From the NCBI GenBank assembly GCA_965203435.1, contig CBDBCU010000006.1, positions 124,001-188,000 on the forward strand: a stretch of 64,000 bases of DNA. The letters are read 5' to 3'. Made by a program: the position numbers and the translations under genes. A model generated the notes under the pieces. The model was given only the letters and a program-made list of their open reading frames with translations, had not been told where the DNA came from and ran no database searches. Shown in pieces: positions 47,984-56,909 of the stretch. Every line of letters begins with the position of its first letter. Within the stretch, counting starts at the first letter, position 1. Origin of the DNA: CBDBCU01 sp965203435 (GTDB taxonomy: Bacteria; Chloroflexota; Dehalococcoidia; Lucifugimonadales; UBA3495).

Positions 47984-48532
47984 CTAATAAGTCAAATCCG
48001 TTTCCGTTCCCGCCGGCAATTCCACTTCCAAGGCTTGCAGGCTGTGCGCCAAGCCGTGATAGTAGGCCACTACCACCAGGATGTCCACAATGCCGGCGTC
48101 GCCCACTTGGGCGCGGACACTCTCAAAAGTGGTATCGGAAATGCGGTGCTGGCGCAGCAGTTCCAGGACGAACTGCACGACGGCGGCATCCGCCGATTCC
48201 AGTCCCACCGGCGCCCGATACTCCCGGATCGCGGCGATAACCGTATCCTCCAGGCCGGCGGCGTGGGCGCCGCGCTGATTGACCGTCCAGACATAATGCC
48301 CGCCGGCTTCCCGGGCGGCGGCAAGAATCGCCAACGCTTTGACCCGAGGATTCAACGGCGTCTCAAAGCGGACATAGCCGCCCAGGCCGGCGAAACTGCC
48401 GGCGGCCGGCGGATTGTTCAGCAGAGCGGCATAGTTGGGCTGCACCCCGCCCCGGCTGTTCTGGATGTCGTCCCAAACCTGCTGTCCTTCCGGGGACATA
48501 GTTTCGCGGGTGGCAAAAGTCACTCGGGCCAT
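47984..48532 (-). CDS. Carboxymuconolactone decarboxylase (CMD) family protein
   Basis: 182 residues. RVKALAILAAAREAGGHYVWTVNQRGAHAAGLEDTVIAAIRE is the CMD/AhpD-like helical core (E-x-x-x-x-x-W-x-x-N-x-x-A). It lacks the CxxC of true AhpD, so peroxidase activity is unlikely, and it resembles the 4-carboxymuconolactone decarboxylase-like branch. ATG 48532 follows GGAGGAA. The gene stands alone, convergent with the GLUG protein gene. Confidence 0.85.
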   Translation of the reverse strand: MARVTFATRETMSPEGQQVWDDIQNSRGGVQPNYAALLNNPPAAGSFAGLGGYVRFETPLNPRVKALAILAAAREAGGHYVWTVNQRGAHAAGLEDTVIAAIREYRAPVGLESADAAVVQFVLELLRQHRISDTTFESVRAQVGDAGIVDILVVVAYYHGLAHSLQALEVELPAGTETDLTY

Positions 48533-48560
48533 AGGGCTATTCCTCCTTAGTTAGGGCGTG

Positions 48561-48743
48561 TTCCCACGGATTGTTAACCCTTTGGATAGCCGGCCCTGCC
48601 TTTCCGCCCGTCCTTCAACGAAGTTCAGGATGAGCGGATTGAAGGGCCGGCGGTTGGGGGGTATTCCCACGGATTGTTGACCCTTTGGATAGCCGGCCCT
48701 GTCTTTTCGCCCCGTCCTTCAACAAGTTCAGGATGAGCGGATA
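48561..48743. repeat. Tandem 103-bp duplication carrying Family B repeats
   Basis: The block TTCCCACGGATTGTTAACCC then TTTGGATAGCCGGCCCTGCC...TTCAACGAAGTTCAGGATGA, GCGGAT occurs at 48561-48640 and again at 48664-48743 with a few changes. Each copy ends in a reversed Family B palindrome (48610-48638 and 48713-48740). Confidence 0.85.
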
Positions 48744-48758
48744 GGCAGGGCCGCCGGG

Positions 48759-51020
48759 TCAGCTGCCGTTCTTTTGCCAGAGGGCTTCGAGGATGGCCCC
48801 GGGGGACATGGGCAGCCGTTCCATCCGCACCCCAATGGCGTCGTGGATGGCGTTGGCAATGGCGGCCATCGGGGGGACAATCGGCACTTCCCCGACGCCG
48901 CGCACCCCGTAGGGATGGCCCGGATTGGCAACCTCGACAATCACCGTGTCAATCATCGGCAAGTCCAGGCTGATCGGCATCCGGTAGTCCAGGAAACTGG
49001 AATTGACCATCTGGCCGTCCGGGTTAAAGAAATACTCCTCGTTCAAGGCCCAGCCGATGCCCTGCACCACTCCGCCCTGCATCTGCCCCTCCACATAGCT
49101 GGGATGAATGGCCTTGCCGGCGTCCTGCACGGTGGTATAGCGCAGGATGTCCACCTTGCCGGTTTCCGGATCCACTTCCACATCCACAATATGGGTGCTG
49201 AAAGCGCCGCCGGCCCCCCGGGGGTCGACGCTGACCTGGCTGGAAATGGGGCCGCCGCTGCCGTTCAGCTGCGCCGCCAGTTCCTTAAAGGTCATTTTCA
49301 GGTCCGAATCGGACTGATGCTGAAAGGCCCCGTCCACCAGTTCCACATCGGCGGCGGACACTTCCCAGATGGTGGCGGCCCGCTCAATCATTTGCCGCTT
49401 GATGTCCTGGGCGCATTCGTAGGCGGCCCAGCCGCTGGCAAAAGTGGTGCGGCTGCCGCCGGTCAGGAAAGTGTAGCCCACCGAATCGGTGTCGGCCACA
49501 CTGGGCTGCACATCCTCGGCCGGAATGCCTAGCACTTCGGCGGCCTGCATGGCAATCGAGGCCCGGGTGCCGCCAATGTCGGTGGAACCCTCGACCAGGC
49601 TGATGGTGCCGTCGGCCTGGACGCCAATACTGCAACTGGACTGCATTCCGATGTTGAACCAGAACCCGGAGGCAATGCCCCGGCCCTGATTAGGGCCGGT
49701 CAGCGGCGTGTTGTAATGCTCGGTAGCCTTGGCCGCCTCCACGCACTCGATATTGCCGATAACCGGAAACTCCGGGCCGTCCACCCGCCGAGTGCCTTCC
49801 TTGGAAGCGTTGCGGAGCCGGAACTCCACCGGGTCAATTCCCAGTTGGCCGGCGATTTCGTCTATCACCTGCTCGCCGCCAAAGGCGGCGATGGGCGCGC
49901 CCGGAGCCCGATAGGGGGCTACTTTCGGCTTGTTCACCACCACGTCATAGCCCTCGGCCCGCACATTTTCAATGGCATAGGGGGCAAAGATGCACTGGGC
50001 GCCCATCGTTACCGGCGAGCCGGGAAAGGCCCCGGCTTCCAAGGCCAGAGTAGCCGCGGCGGCGGTGATTTTGCCGTCATTAGTGGCCCCCACCTTGACC
50101 TTGACCCAAGCCCCGGAAGTGGGGCCGGTACTCTCAAAGACATCGGTGCGGGACATCAGCAGCTTGACCGCTTGGCCGCTCTTGCGGGACAGCAGGGCGG
50201 CCATCGGTTCCAGATAGACCGGAATCTTGCCGCCGAAGCCGCCGCCGATTTCCATCGGCACTACCTTGACCTGGGACACCGGCAGATTGAGAATCTGCGC
50301 CAGGGAATCCCGGGCGCTGAAAGCCCCTTGAGTGCTGGTCCAGACCGTCAGCTTGCCGTCGGAGTTCCACAGGGCCGCGGCGTTCTGCGGCTCAATGTAG
50401 CCCTGATGGACGGTGTTGGTATGAAACTCCCGCTCCACCACCACATCGGCCTGGGCAAAGCCGGCCTCCGGATCGCCCAATTCGTACTTGAAATGGGTGG
50501 CGACATTGCTGCGCTTATCGGTGCGCTCCCCCAACTCGGTAGTGGTCAAATCCTCAATGACCAAGGGGGCGTCCGCCTGCATCGCCTGGGTAACATTGAT
50601 GACCGGCGGCAGGACTTCGTACTCCACGACGATCAGGTCCAGGGCGGTTTCGGCGATATGGGGGTTGACGGCGGCTACGGCGGCGATGGCGTGGCCGCGA
50701 TACAGGGCCTTGTCCTGGGCAAAGATGTTTTCGCTGGAAAAGCGCATCCCCCGGCCGGGGTTTTCCATCGCGGCCACCGGCAAATCCTGGCCGGTCACCA
50801 CCGCCTTGACCCCGGGCAGAGCGGCGGCCTTGCGGGTGTCGATGGCCTTGATGCGGGCGTGGGCGTGGGGGCTGCGGAGGACCTTGCCGTGCAGCAGGCC
50901 GGCCAACTGAAAGTCGCCGCCGTACTTGGCCCGGCCGGTTACTTTGTCCGTCCCGTCGTGGCGAATGGGCCGGCTGCCGACCACGCTATACTCCGTATTT
51001 GACAGTACGATATTGGACAT
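48759..51020 (-). CDS. Xanthine dehydrogenase family molybdopterin-binding (large) subunit
   Basis: 753 residues. The N-terminal fragment SRPIRHDGTDKVTGRAKYGGDFQLAGLLHGKVLRSPHAHARI and the C-terminal MoCo regions (GGGFGGKIPVYLEP, YRAPGAPIAAFGGEQVIDEIA, GGSRTTFASG, GVRGVGEVPIVPPMAAIANAI with the catalytic Glu) are complete. Known: these proteins hydroxylate aldehydes, purines or N-heterocycles together with FAD and 2Fe-2S subunits. Neither partner is adjacent (neighbours are the CMD-family and exonuclease genes), so partners are elsewhere or absent. ATG 51020 follows GAGAGGG. Substrate is undetermined. Confidence 0.93.
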   Translation of the reverse strand: MSNIVLSNTEYSVVGSRPIRHDGTDKVTGRAKYGGDFQLAGLLHGKVLRSPHAHARIKAIDTRKAAALPGVKAVVTGQDLPVAAMENPGRGMRFSSENIFAQDKALYRGHAIAAVAAVNPHIAETALDLIVVEYEVLPPVINVTQAMQADAPLVIEDLTTTELGERTDKRSNVATHFKYELGDPEAGFAQADVVVEREFHTNTVHQGYIEPQNAAALWNSDGKLTVWTSTQGAFSARDSLAQILNLPVSQVKVVPMEIGGGFGGKIPVYLEPMAALLSRKSGQAVKLLMSRTDVFESTGPTSGAWVKVKVGATNDGKITAAAATLALEAGAFPGSPVTMGAQCIFAPYAIENVRAEGYDVVVNKPKVAPYRAPGAPIAAFGGEQVIDEIAGQLGIDPVEFRLRNASKEGTRRVDGPEFPVIGNIECVEAAKATEHYNTPLTGPNQGRGIASGFWFNIGMQSSCSIGVQADGTISLVEGSTDIGGTRASIAMQAAEVLGIPAEDVQPSVADTDSVGYTFLTGGSRTTFASGWAAYECAQDIKRQMIERAATIWEVSAADVELVDGAFQHQSDSDLKMTFKELAAQLNGSGGPISSQVSVDPRGAGGAFSTHIVDVEVDPETGKVDILRYTTVQDAGKAIHPSYVEGQMQGGVVQGIGWALNEEYFFNPDGQMVNSSFLDYRMPISLDLPMIDTVIVEVANPGHPYGVRGVGEVPIVPPMAAIANAIHDAIGVRMERLPMSPGAILEALWQKNGS

Positions 51021-51167
51021 AATCCAACCCTCTCCAAGCTGGTGTGTTTAAGGCATCCGGGCCTTGACGCCGCTATTGTATCATACTACCCGGCCGGCGG
51101 CTAATCCGGCAAATCCCAAGTCATTCAAGACAATTTCCTATGGAAACCGGCATTTCCGCCCCGCTAC

Positions 51168-51219
51168 CGTCCTTCCAGTGAAAACGGGAATCCAGAATCC
51201 GCGGCCTTGCCAGATTCCC
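51168..51219. repeat. Family A element, truncated
   Basis: TACCGTCCTTCCAGTGAAAA then CGGGAATCCAGAATCCGCGG and GATTCCCG: a short decayed copy directly before element 9. Confidence 0.7.
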
Positions 51220-51229
51220 GCCGCCTCGC

Positions 51230-51332
51230 TACCGTCATTCCCGCGTAAGCGGGAATCCAAGACGGTACTGAAAAGACCAGCCCGTTGCTGTCCAGCCACC
51301 GCTGGATTCCCGCTTGCGCGGGAATGACGGTA
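51230..51332. repeat. Family A element 9 (divergent interior)
   Basis: Standard ends; interior AAGACGGTACTGAAAAGACC then AGCCCGTTGCTGTCCAGCCA, followed by another end motif CGCAATGACGGTAA. Elements here fill much of the 457-bp gap 51021-51477; the rest shows no clear feature. Confidence 0.9.
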
Positions 51333-51477
51333 GGGGGCGGCGCAATGACGGTAAGATGGGTTGTCAGGTATATGCGATTGCCCTAGGATTAGCGGGCAGC
51401 GGCGGCGGCCGACAGGGAGACCATCCCGGGTCTCCGGCCCGGTTATCCGCCTAATTAAGGAAAGGACCTTATTGCCC

Positions 51478-52125
51478 ATGAACCTGCAAGACGGCTACGC
51501 CGTGGTGGATTTGGAAACGACCGGCCTGGACTGCTGGAACGACCGAATTGTCGAGATTGGCCTGGCTCTGGTCCTGCCGGACGAGCCGCCCTTTGTGGAT
51601 TCCCGGCTGGTCAAAATCCGCCGGCCGCTGCCGCCGCATATAGTCCGCTTGACCGGCATCACCGACCGGGATTTGATTGCCCGGGGCCAGTCCATTGACG
51701 CTGCCCTGGCCTGGCTGGTGGAAACCACCGCCGGCTTGCCTTTGGTCGGCTATAACATCCTGAACTTTGACCGCGGCTTTCTGCTGGAGGCGGCCCGGCG
51801 GCATCGTCGGGCAGTAGAGGATGGATTGGTACCGGCGCGGGTGATTGACGAGGTTGACGACCTGCCGGCCCGGCGGTTCATTGACGCTATGGCTCTCTAT
51901 CGGGGCTATAAGCTGGGCCGCTACCCGCAGTTGGGGGAAAGTCACCAGGACTATGCCCAGCGGATCCTGGCGGCCCGGGCCCCGGGCCTGCGCTACAACC
52001 TCAAGGCGGCCTGCGCCGACTTCGGCATATCCACCGACCGCATCCGTTCCCACCGCGCCGCCGGAGATGTAATTCAGACCCAGCGGGTCTTTGACCGGCT
52101 GCTGCAACTGAATCCGCCGGTGTGA
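51478..52125 (+). CDS. DEDDh 3'-5' exonuclease (DnaQ-like)
   Basis: 215 residues. Exo I DLETTG with D11 and E13, Exo II GYNILNFDRGFLLEAA, Exo III SHRAAGDVIQTQRVFDRL with the catalytic His and Asp. Known: proofreading-type or RNase T-like 3'-5' exonucleases. An insert DLPARRFIDAMALYRGYKLGRYPQLGESHQDYAQRIL between motifs II and III is longer than in epsilon subunits. ATG 51478 is chosen over an upstream in-frame start because AAGGAAAGGA precedes it. It converges with the methyltransferase gene 13 bp away, a pairing typical of small defence or repair clusters. Confidence 0.9.
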   Translation: MNLQDGYAVVDLETTGLDCWNDRIVEIGLALVLPDEPPFVDSRLVKIRRPLPPHIVRLTGITDRDLIARGQSIDAALAWLVETTAGLPLVGYNILNFDRGFLLEAARRHRRAVEDGLVPARVIDEVDDLPARRFIDAMALYRGYKLGRYPQLGESHQDYAQRILAARAPGLRYNLKAACADFGISTDRIRSHRAAGDVIQTQRVFDRLLQLNPPV

Positions 52126-52138
52126 AAGGGATAGAGGA

Positions 52139-53806
52139 TTAAGCCACGGTGCGCGCCTGATAAGGCCCGGCCAATTCCCGCATCGCGCCCTGCTCGCCGG
52201 AGGGCGGCCGCGCCCGTTCTGCCGGTTGATAGGCCGGCTGCCGCGGCGGCAGGTCAAAGCCGTTGCCCGCCAGCAGCTCGCCAATGGTGCGGATTTGCAG
52301 CTTGGGAAAGTCCCGCTGCCACAAGTCCGAATGGTAGAAACCGCCGGCCGCCGCCTCGGTCAACATCTCCCGGGTCGGCTCCTCCAAGGCGATGAACAAT
52401 CCCATCGCCGCCCGTTCCCGTTCCACCACCCCGGCCAAGTCCCGGACTTGCGCCGGCGACACCCGCCCGCCCTTGACCTGAACCACCATCCGCTGCGGCG
52501 TGCGGCGGGGGCCGTCGATGAAGTAGATAATGCCGTCAATGCCCCGGTCGGCGCCGCGCCGCTGCTCGCCCTGCGGCTGGGCTTCCAGCAGCGACACCGC
52601 CCAATACTGGAATTGATAGGGATCCTGTTCCCACAAGGCCCGGGCGCTGCCCACATCCCGGGGTTCCCCCAGGACGGCGTAGTGGGCAACCGGATCCAGG
52701 TCAAAAGAGGATTTCAGGCGGCTTTTCATCAACGCCACGGCCAGATGGGTAATATCGATGCCCACCCACTGGCGGCCCAGATTTTCGGCGGCGGCCACGG
52801 CCGTGCCACAACCGCAAAAGGGATCCAGCACCACATCCCCCGGATTGCTGCTGGTGGTGATGATGCGTTCCAGCAGGGCTTGGGGTTTCTGGGTGGGATA
52901 GTTCAGGCGTTCCCGGGCCCGGGAACCGATGGGCGGAATGTCGTCCCAAAAGTCTTGCAAGGGAACGCCAAGCATCTCGTCAAGATACCGCTTGTACCGG
53001 GGGACGGTTCCCGGACTGGTTTGGACTATCCGGCCGGCGTCCACCAGTTCTTGCATACTTTCCTCGTTATACCGCCAGTATCGAGTAATGCCCATAAACT
53101 CGTAATAGGGATTGCCTTTGGTTGCGCCGCCCGGGGCGGTTAAATCGCCAAGGGTATAACGGCGGCCCGTATCCTCCTCGACGTGCCGGTAGAAGTCGTC
53201 GACATACTCTTGGTCGTAGGGCGTGTAAAGGGGATTCCACGTCCAACGATTGCCCTTGGTGTAAAAGAGGATGTTGTCGTGGATGCGGCCGTGCTGCCGG
53301 CGGCCCTGCTTGGTGTCGCTGTGGGCGCTGGTGCGTTTCCACGGAATCTCACTGCGGAAATTCCGGGGGCCGAACACCGAATCCAGCAGTAGCCGCAGGT
53401 AAGACCCGGCCGTCGGGTCGCAGTGCAGGTACAAGCTGCCGGTCGGTTTCAGGATCCGCCGCAGCTCGACCAGGCGCGGCGTCATCATCACCAGATAGGC
53501 CATCATATCGTTCCGGCCCAGGAACTGCTGAAAGGCCGCCAGCATATCCTTGACCGCCGTGGGCGTTGCCGGGTTCAGCATTATTTCCTGCTCGAAGGTC
53601 CGTTCCGCCTCCAGCGTCCAATGCCAAGTGTCGTTAAAGGCCCGGATCTGGGCCGGGGAATCCTCCCCGGACTTTTCCCGGAACAGGATATTGTAGGAGG
53701 CCCGGGAGTTGAAAGGCGGGTCGAGATAGACCAGATCCACCGCCGCATCGGGCAGATGTTCCCGCATCACTTGCAGGTTGTCGCCGTAGTAAAGGGTATT
53801 AGGCAT
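52139..53806 (-). CDS. DNA methyltransferase fused to an Mrr-like PD-(D/E)XK nuclease domain
   Basis: 555 residues from ATG 53806. Catalytic motif DPPF (29-32) precedes the SAM motif DPFCGCGT (328-335), the order of beta-class N6-adenine or N4-cytosine enzymes. After about residue 385 comes an Mrr-like domain: GADRGIDGIIYFIDGP (D424) and VVQVKGG (Q443-V-K445), then VRDLAGVVERERAAMGLFIALEE. No separate restriction or specificity gene is nearby, so modification and cleavage may sit in one chain, as in type IIG-like systems; alternatively it is a modification-dependent nuclease fusion. The frame extends to 53953 through repeat sequence, which is rejected as coding. Confidence 0.88.
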   Translation of the reverse strand: MPNTLYYGDNLQVMREHLPDAAVDLVYLDPPFNSRASYNILFREKSGEDSPAQIRAFNDTWHWTLEAERTFEQEIMLNPATPTAVKDMLAAFQQFLGRNDMMAYLVMMTPRLVELRRILKPTGSLYLHCDPTAGSYLRLLLDSVFGPRNFRSEIPWKRTSAHSDTKQGRRQHGRIHDNILFYTKGNRWTWNPLYTPYDQEYVDDFYRHVEEDTGRRYTLGDLTAPGGATKGNPYYEFMGITRYWRYNEESMQELVDAGRIVQTSPGTVPRYKRYLDEMLGVPLQDFWDDIPPIGSRARERLNYPTQKPQALLERIITTSSNPGDVVLDPFCGCGTAVAAAENLGRQWVGIDITHLAVALMKSRLKSSFDLDPVAHYAVLGEPRDVGSARALWEQDPYQFQYWAVSLLEAQPQGEQRRGADRGIDGIIYFIDGPRRTPQRMVVQVKGGRVSPAQVRDLAGVVERERAAMGLFIALEEPTREMLTEAAAGGFYHSDLWQRDFPKLQIRTIGELLAGNGFDLPPRQPAYQPAERARPPSGEQGAMRELAGPYQARTVA

Positions 53807-53884
53807 AGCCGGCGCCGCCTCGGTGGTGGATTCGGGTCGGGATGATGGAAAGCATTGTAGCACAATTTCCCGGGGGATGTTAGA

Positions 53885-53986
53885 ACCCTCATTCCCGCGT
53901 AAGCGGGAATCCCGACGGTACTGCCTTATACCACCGCAGTCTTGGCAAGCCACCGCGGGATTCCCGCTTACGCGGGAAGGACGGTA
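53885..53986. repeat. Family A element 10
   Basis: Interior type 1 forward (CGACGGTACTGCCTTATACC then ACCGCAGTCTTGGCAAGCCA), close to element 1. Confidence 0.92.
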
Positions 53987-54026
53987 GGGGCGGCGGCCGG
54001 GAAAGACGGTTGCAAGGCGGCCGTTC

Positions 54027-54056
54027 TGGATTCCCCCTGGCGCGGGAAGGACGGTA
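54027..54056. repeat. Family A single terminal unit
   Basis: TGGATTCCCCCTGGCGCGGG then AAGGACGGTA, an isolated right end with loop TGGC like the one at 41941. Confidence 0.8.
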
Positions 54057-54115
54057 GGGGGTTAATCCGGTATATGCCACTGCCTTGGGGTGCTGCGCCC
54101 TTGCCCGATTTGTGC

Positions 54116-54121
54116 TACTAT
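54116..54121 (+). promoter_or_regulatory. Candidate -10 box upstream of leuS
   Basis: TACTAT, 37 bases before ATG 54159; the -35 region is not recognisable. Confidence 0.35.
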
Positions 54122-54158
54122 AGGGGGAAAACCCGCGCAGGGCTTGAGGTGAATGGCT

Positions 54159-56636
54159 ATGACTACCCCGCCCCGACCGGTAGAACTGCGGTTCAATCCG
54201 GTGGAAATTGACCGCAAGTGGCAGGAACGCTGGGCCCGGGACGACCTGTACCGGGTGCCGGACGATTCCGACCGGCCCAAGTGGTACGACCTGACGATGT
54301 ACCCCTACCCCTCCGGCGACCTGCATATCGGCCACTGGTACGCGATGGCCCCCTCCGACTGCCACGCCCGCTTTCGGCGGATGCAGGGCTACAATGTGCT
54401 GCATCCCATCGGCTTTGACGCCTTTGGCCTGCCTGCCGAAAACGCCGCCATCAGCCGCGGCATCCATCCCTACACCTGGACCATGAGCAACATCGAGAAT
54501 ATGCGGGGGCAGCTCCGCTCCATCGGCGCGGTCTATGACTGGAATCGGGAGCTGATTTGCTGCCTGCCCGAATACTACCGCTGGAATCAGTGGTTCTTTC
54601 TCAAGTTCTACGAGCAGGGGCTGGCTTACCGGGCCAACGCCCCGGTCGTTTGGTGTCCCTCTTGCCAAACGGTACTGGCTAACGAGCAGGTGGTCAACGG
54701 GGCCTGCGAGCGCTGCGAGGCCGTCGTTACCCGCCGGGATTTGGAACAGTGGTTCCTGAAAATCACCGACTACGCCGACGAGCTGCTGGACTTTTCCACC
54801 CTGGTGGACTGGCCGGAAAAAATCCTGATGATGCAGCGCAACTGGGTGGGCCGCAGCCAGGGCGTGGAAATCAGTTTCGATATCAGCGCCTACAACCTGG
54901 ACGAAACCGAAATCCGCACCTTTACCACCCGCATTGACACCATCTTTGGCGTCACTTTCCTAGCCCTGGCCCCGGAACATCCCCTGGTGCCGGCCTTGAC
55001 CACCGCTGAACAGCAAGCGGCCGTCGCGGAATACATCGGCCAGGCTCGCCGCGCCTCGGAAATTGAGCGCCTGTCCGCCGACAAGGAAAAGACCGGGGTT
55101 CCCCTGGGTTCCTACGCCGTCAACCGCCTGAACGGAGAGCGCATCCCCATTTTCACCGCCGACTATGTGCTGACCACCTACGGCACCGGGGCGGTTATGG
55201 GCGTGCCGGCCCACGATGAACGGGATTTTGCCTTTGCCCGCAAATACGGCCTGCCCATCCGCACCGTCATCGCCCCCATCGAGTGGGACGGCAGCGAACC
55301 GACGGCGGCCTATCTGGGGGCCGGCTTTATGACCAACTCCGGCCCCTATGACGGGATGACCGATGCCGAGGGCGTCGCCGCCCTGGCCGACGACATTGAA
55401 AAGAACGGCTGGGGCCGCCGGGCCACTTCCTACCGCCTGCGCGACTGGCTGATTTCCCGCCAGCGCTACTGGGGAACGCCCATTCCGATGATTTACTGCG
55501 CCGCCTGCGGCATCGTCCCGGTGCCGGAAAAGGATTTGCCGGTGCTGCTGCCGGAGGATGCGGAGTTCAAGCCGACCGGGGAGTCGCCGCTGGTGGAAAA
55601 CGCCGCTTTCCGCAATGTGGACTGTCCCCGCTGCGGCGGCCCGGCCCGCCGGGAAACGGACACTATGGACACCTTTATCGATTCCTCCTGGTATCTGCTC
55701 CGCTACATCAGCCCCCGCTACGCCGACGGCCCCTTTGACCCGCAGCTGCTCAAGGAGTGGCTGCCGGTGGATCAATACACCGGCGGCGCGGAACACGCCG
55801 TTCTGCACCTGCTCTATTCCCGCTTTTTCATCAAGGTTATGCGGGATATGGGGCTGGTGGATTTTGACGAACCCTTTTTGCGCCTCTTTAACCAGGGGGT
55901 AATCCTGGGGGCCGACCACGAAAAGATGAGCAAGAGCCGGGGCAATGTGGTCAACCCGGATGATGTGGTGGGGGTGATGGGGGCCGACGCGGTGCGCTGT
56001 TTCCTGATGTTCATTGGCCCCTGGGATCAGGGCGGCCCCTGGAGCGATGTGGGCATTAACGGCGTGGCCCGCTGGCTCAACCGGGTCTGGGCTTTGGTGG
56101 AACGCAATCCGCAAGACCTGGCCGCCACTCCCGCCGACCCGGCGGCGGTGCGGGATACCCTGCGGATCCTGCATCAGACCGTCCGCAAGTGCCACAACGA
56201 CCTGGACAAGTTCAAGTTCAACACCGCCATCGCCGCCCTGATGGAACTGGTCAATCACCTGAGCAAGGTCTGGGCCGAGGGCAGCGTCGACCCGGCCACC
56301 TGGCGGGAAAGCATCGAAAAATTCCTGCTGATGCTGGCCCCCATCGCGCCGCATATCGCTGAGGAATTGTGGGAACGCACCGGCCGCGCCTACAGCATCC
56401 ATCAGCAACTTTTCCCGGAATGGGATGATGCCCTGGCCGCCGCCGACACCATTACCCTGGTGGTGCAGGTCAACGGCAAGGTGCGCGACCGCATCGCCGC
56501 CCCGGCCGACATTGACGAGCCGGCGGCCCGGGAGTTGGCCCTGGCCAGCGCCAAAGTCCAGCCCTACACCGCCGGCAAGACCATTAACAAAGCCATCTAC
56601 GTGCCGGGCCGCCTGGTCAATGTAGTAGTGGGGTAA
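54159..56636 (+). CDS. leuS: Leucyl-tRNA synthetase
   Basis: 825 residues. Charges tRNA-Leu in the cytosol. The class I motif HIGH (56-59, PYPSGDLHIGHWYAM) and KMSKS (589-593) are canonical. The editing domain has TFTTRIDTIFGVTFLALAPEHPL with the TRID and threonine-rich region, and the zinc-binding CPSC...CERC pair is intact. ATG 54159 has GAGG 9 bases upstream; ATG 54153 in the same frame is too close to it. It lies alone between repeats; the tRNA-Leu(TAG) at 16576 is one of its substrates. Confidence 0.97.
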   Translation: MTTPPRPVELRFNPVEIDRKWQERWARDDLYRVPDDSDRPKWYDLTMYPYPSGDLHIGHWYAMAPSDCHARFRRMQGYNVLHPIGFDAFGLPAENAAISRGIHPYTWTMSNIENMRGQLRSIGAVYDWNRELICCLPEYYRWNQWFFLKFYEQGLAYRANAPVVWCPSCQTVLANEQVVNGACERCEAVVTRRDLEQWFLKITDYADELLDFSTLVDWPEKILMMQRNWVGRSQGVEISFDISAYNLDETEIRTFTTRIDTIFGVTFLALAPEHPLVPALTTAEQQAAVAEYIGQARRASEIERLSADKEKTGVPLGSYAVNRLNGERIPIFTADYVLTTYGTGAVMGVPAHDERDFAFARKYGLPIRTVIAPIEWDGSEPTAAYLGAGFMTNSGPYDGMTDAEGVAALADDIEKNGWGRRATSYRLRDWLISRQRYWGTPIPMIYCAACGIVPVPEKDLPVLLPEDAEFKPTGESPLVENAAFRNVDCPRCGGPARRETDTMDTFIDSSWYLLRYISPRYADGPFDPQLLKEWLPVDQYTGGAEHAVLHLLYSRFFIKVMRDMGLVDFDEPFLRLFNQGVILGADHEKMSKSRGNVVNPDDVVGVMGADAVRCFLMFIGPWDQGGPWSDVGINGVARWLNRVWALVERNPQDLAATPADPAAVRDTLRILHQTVRKCHNDLDKFKFNTAIAALMELVNHLSKVWAEGSVDPATWRESIEKFLLMLAPIAPHIAEELWERTGRAYSIHQQLFPEWDDALAAADTITLVVQVNGKVRDRIAAPADIDEPAARELALASAKVQPYTAGKTINKAIYVPGRLVNVVVG

Positions 56637-56706
56637 GGGATGGGGCGGATTGCCTATGCTTTTCCGCCCTTTCCCGGCCATCCTAGTGTCCTTCCCGGCC
56701 ATCCCC

Positions 56707-56809
56707 TACCGTCATTCCCGCGTAAGCGGGAATCCAGAAATGCCCGATTGGTAGTAGGCCGGTCTTTGGCAATACCGTTCGGATTCCCGCTTGCGCGGGA
56801 ATGACGGTA
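56707..56809. repeat. Family A element 11 (interior type 2)
   Basis: Interior AAATGCCCGATTGGTAGTAG then GCCGGTCTTTGGCAATACCG, nearly the same as element 3. It lies in the 273-bp gap between leuS and the GMC gene. Confidence 0.92.
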
Positions 56810-56909
56810 GCGGGACGCCCGGGAATGATGGTAAAGACGAGCGGTCAGGTATATGCCATTGGCCTACAGTAAGCCCCCAGCATACCTTAAACGCCATCAG
56901 AGGACGGTT

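Noticed and set aside
49716..51002. 428-codon plus-strand frame opposite the molybdopterin subunit
   Set aside because: Antisense shadow; composition only.
54960..56702. 580-codon minus-strand frame opposite leuS
   Set aside because: Antisense shadow of a canonical leucyl-tRNA synthetase.
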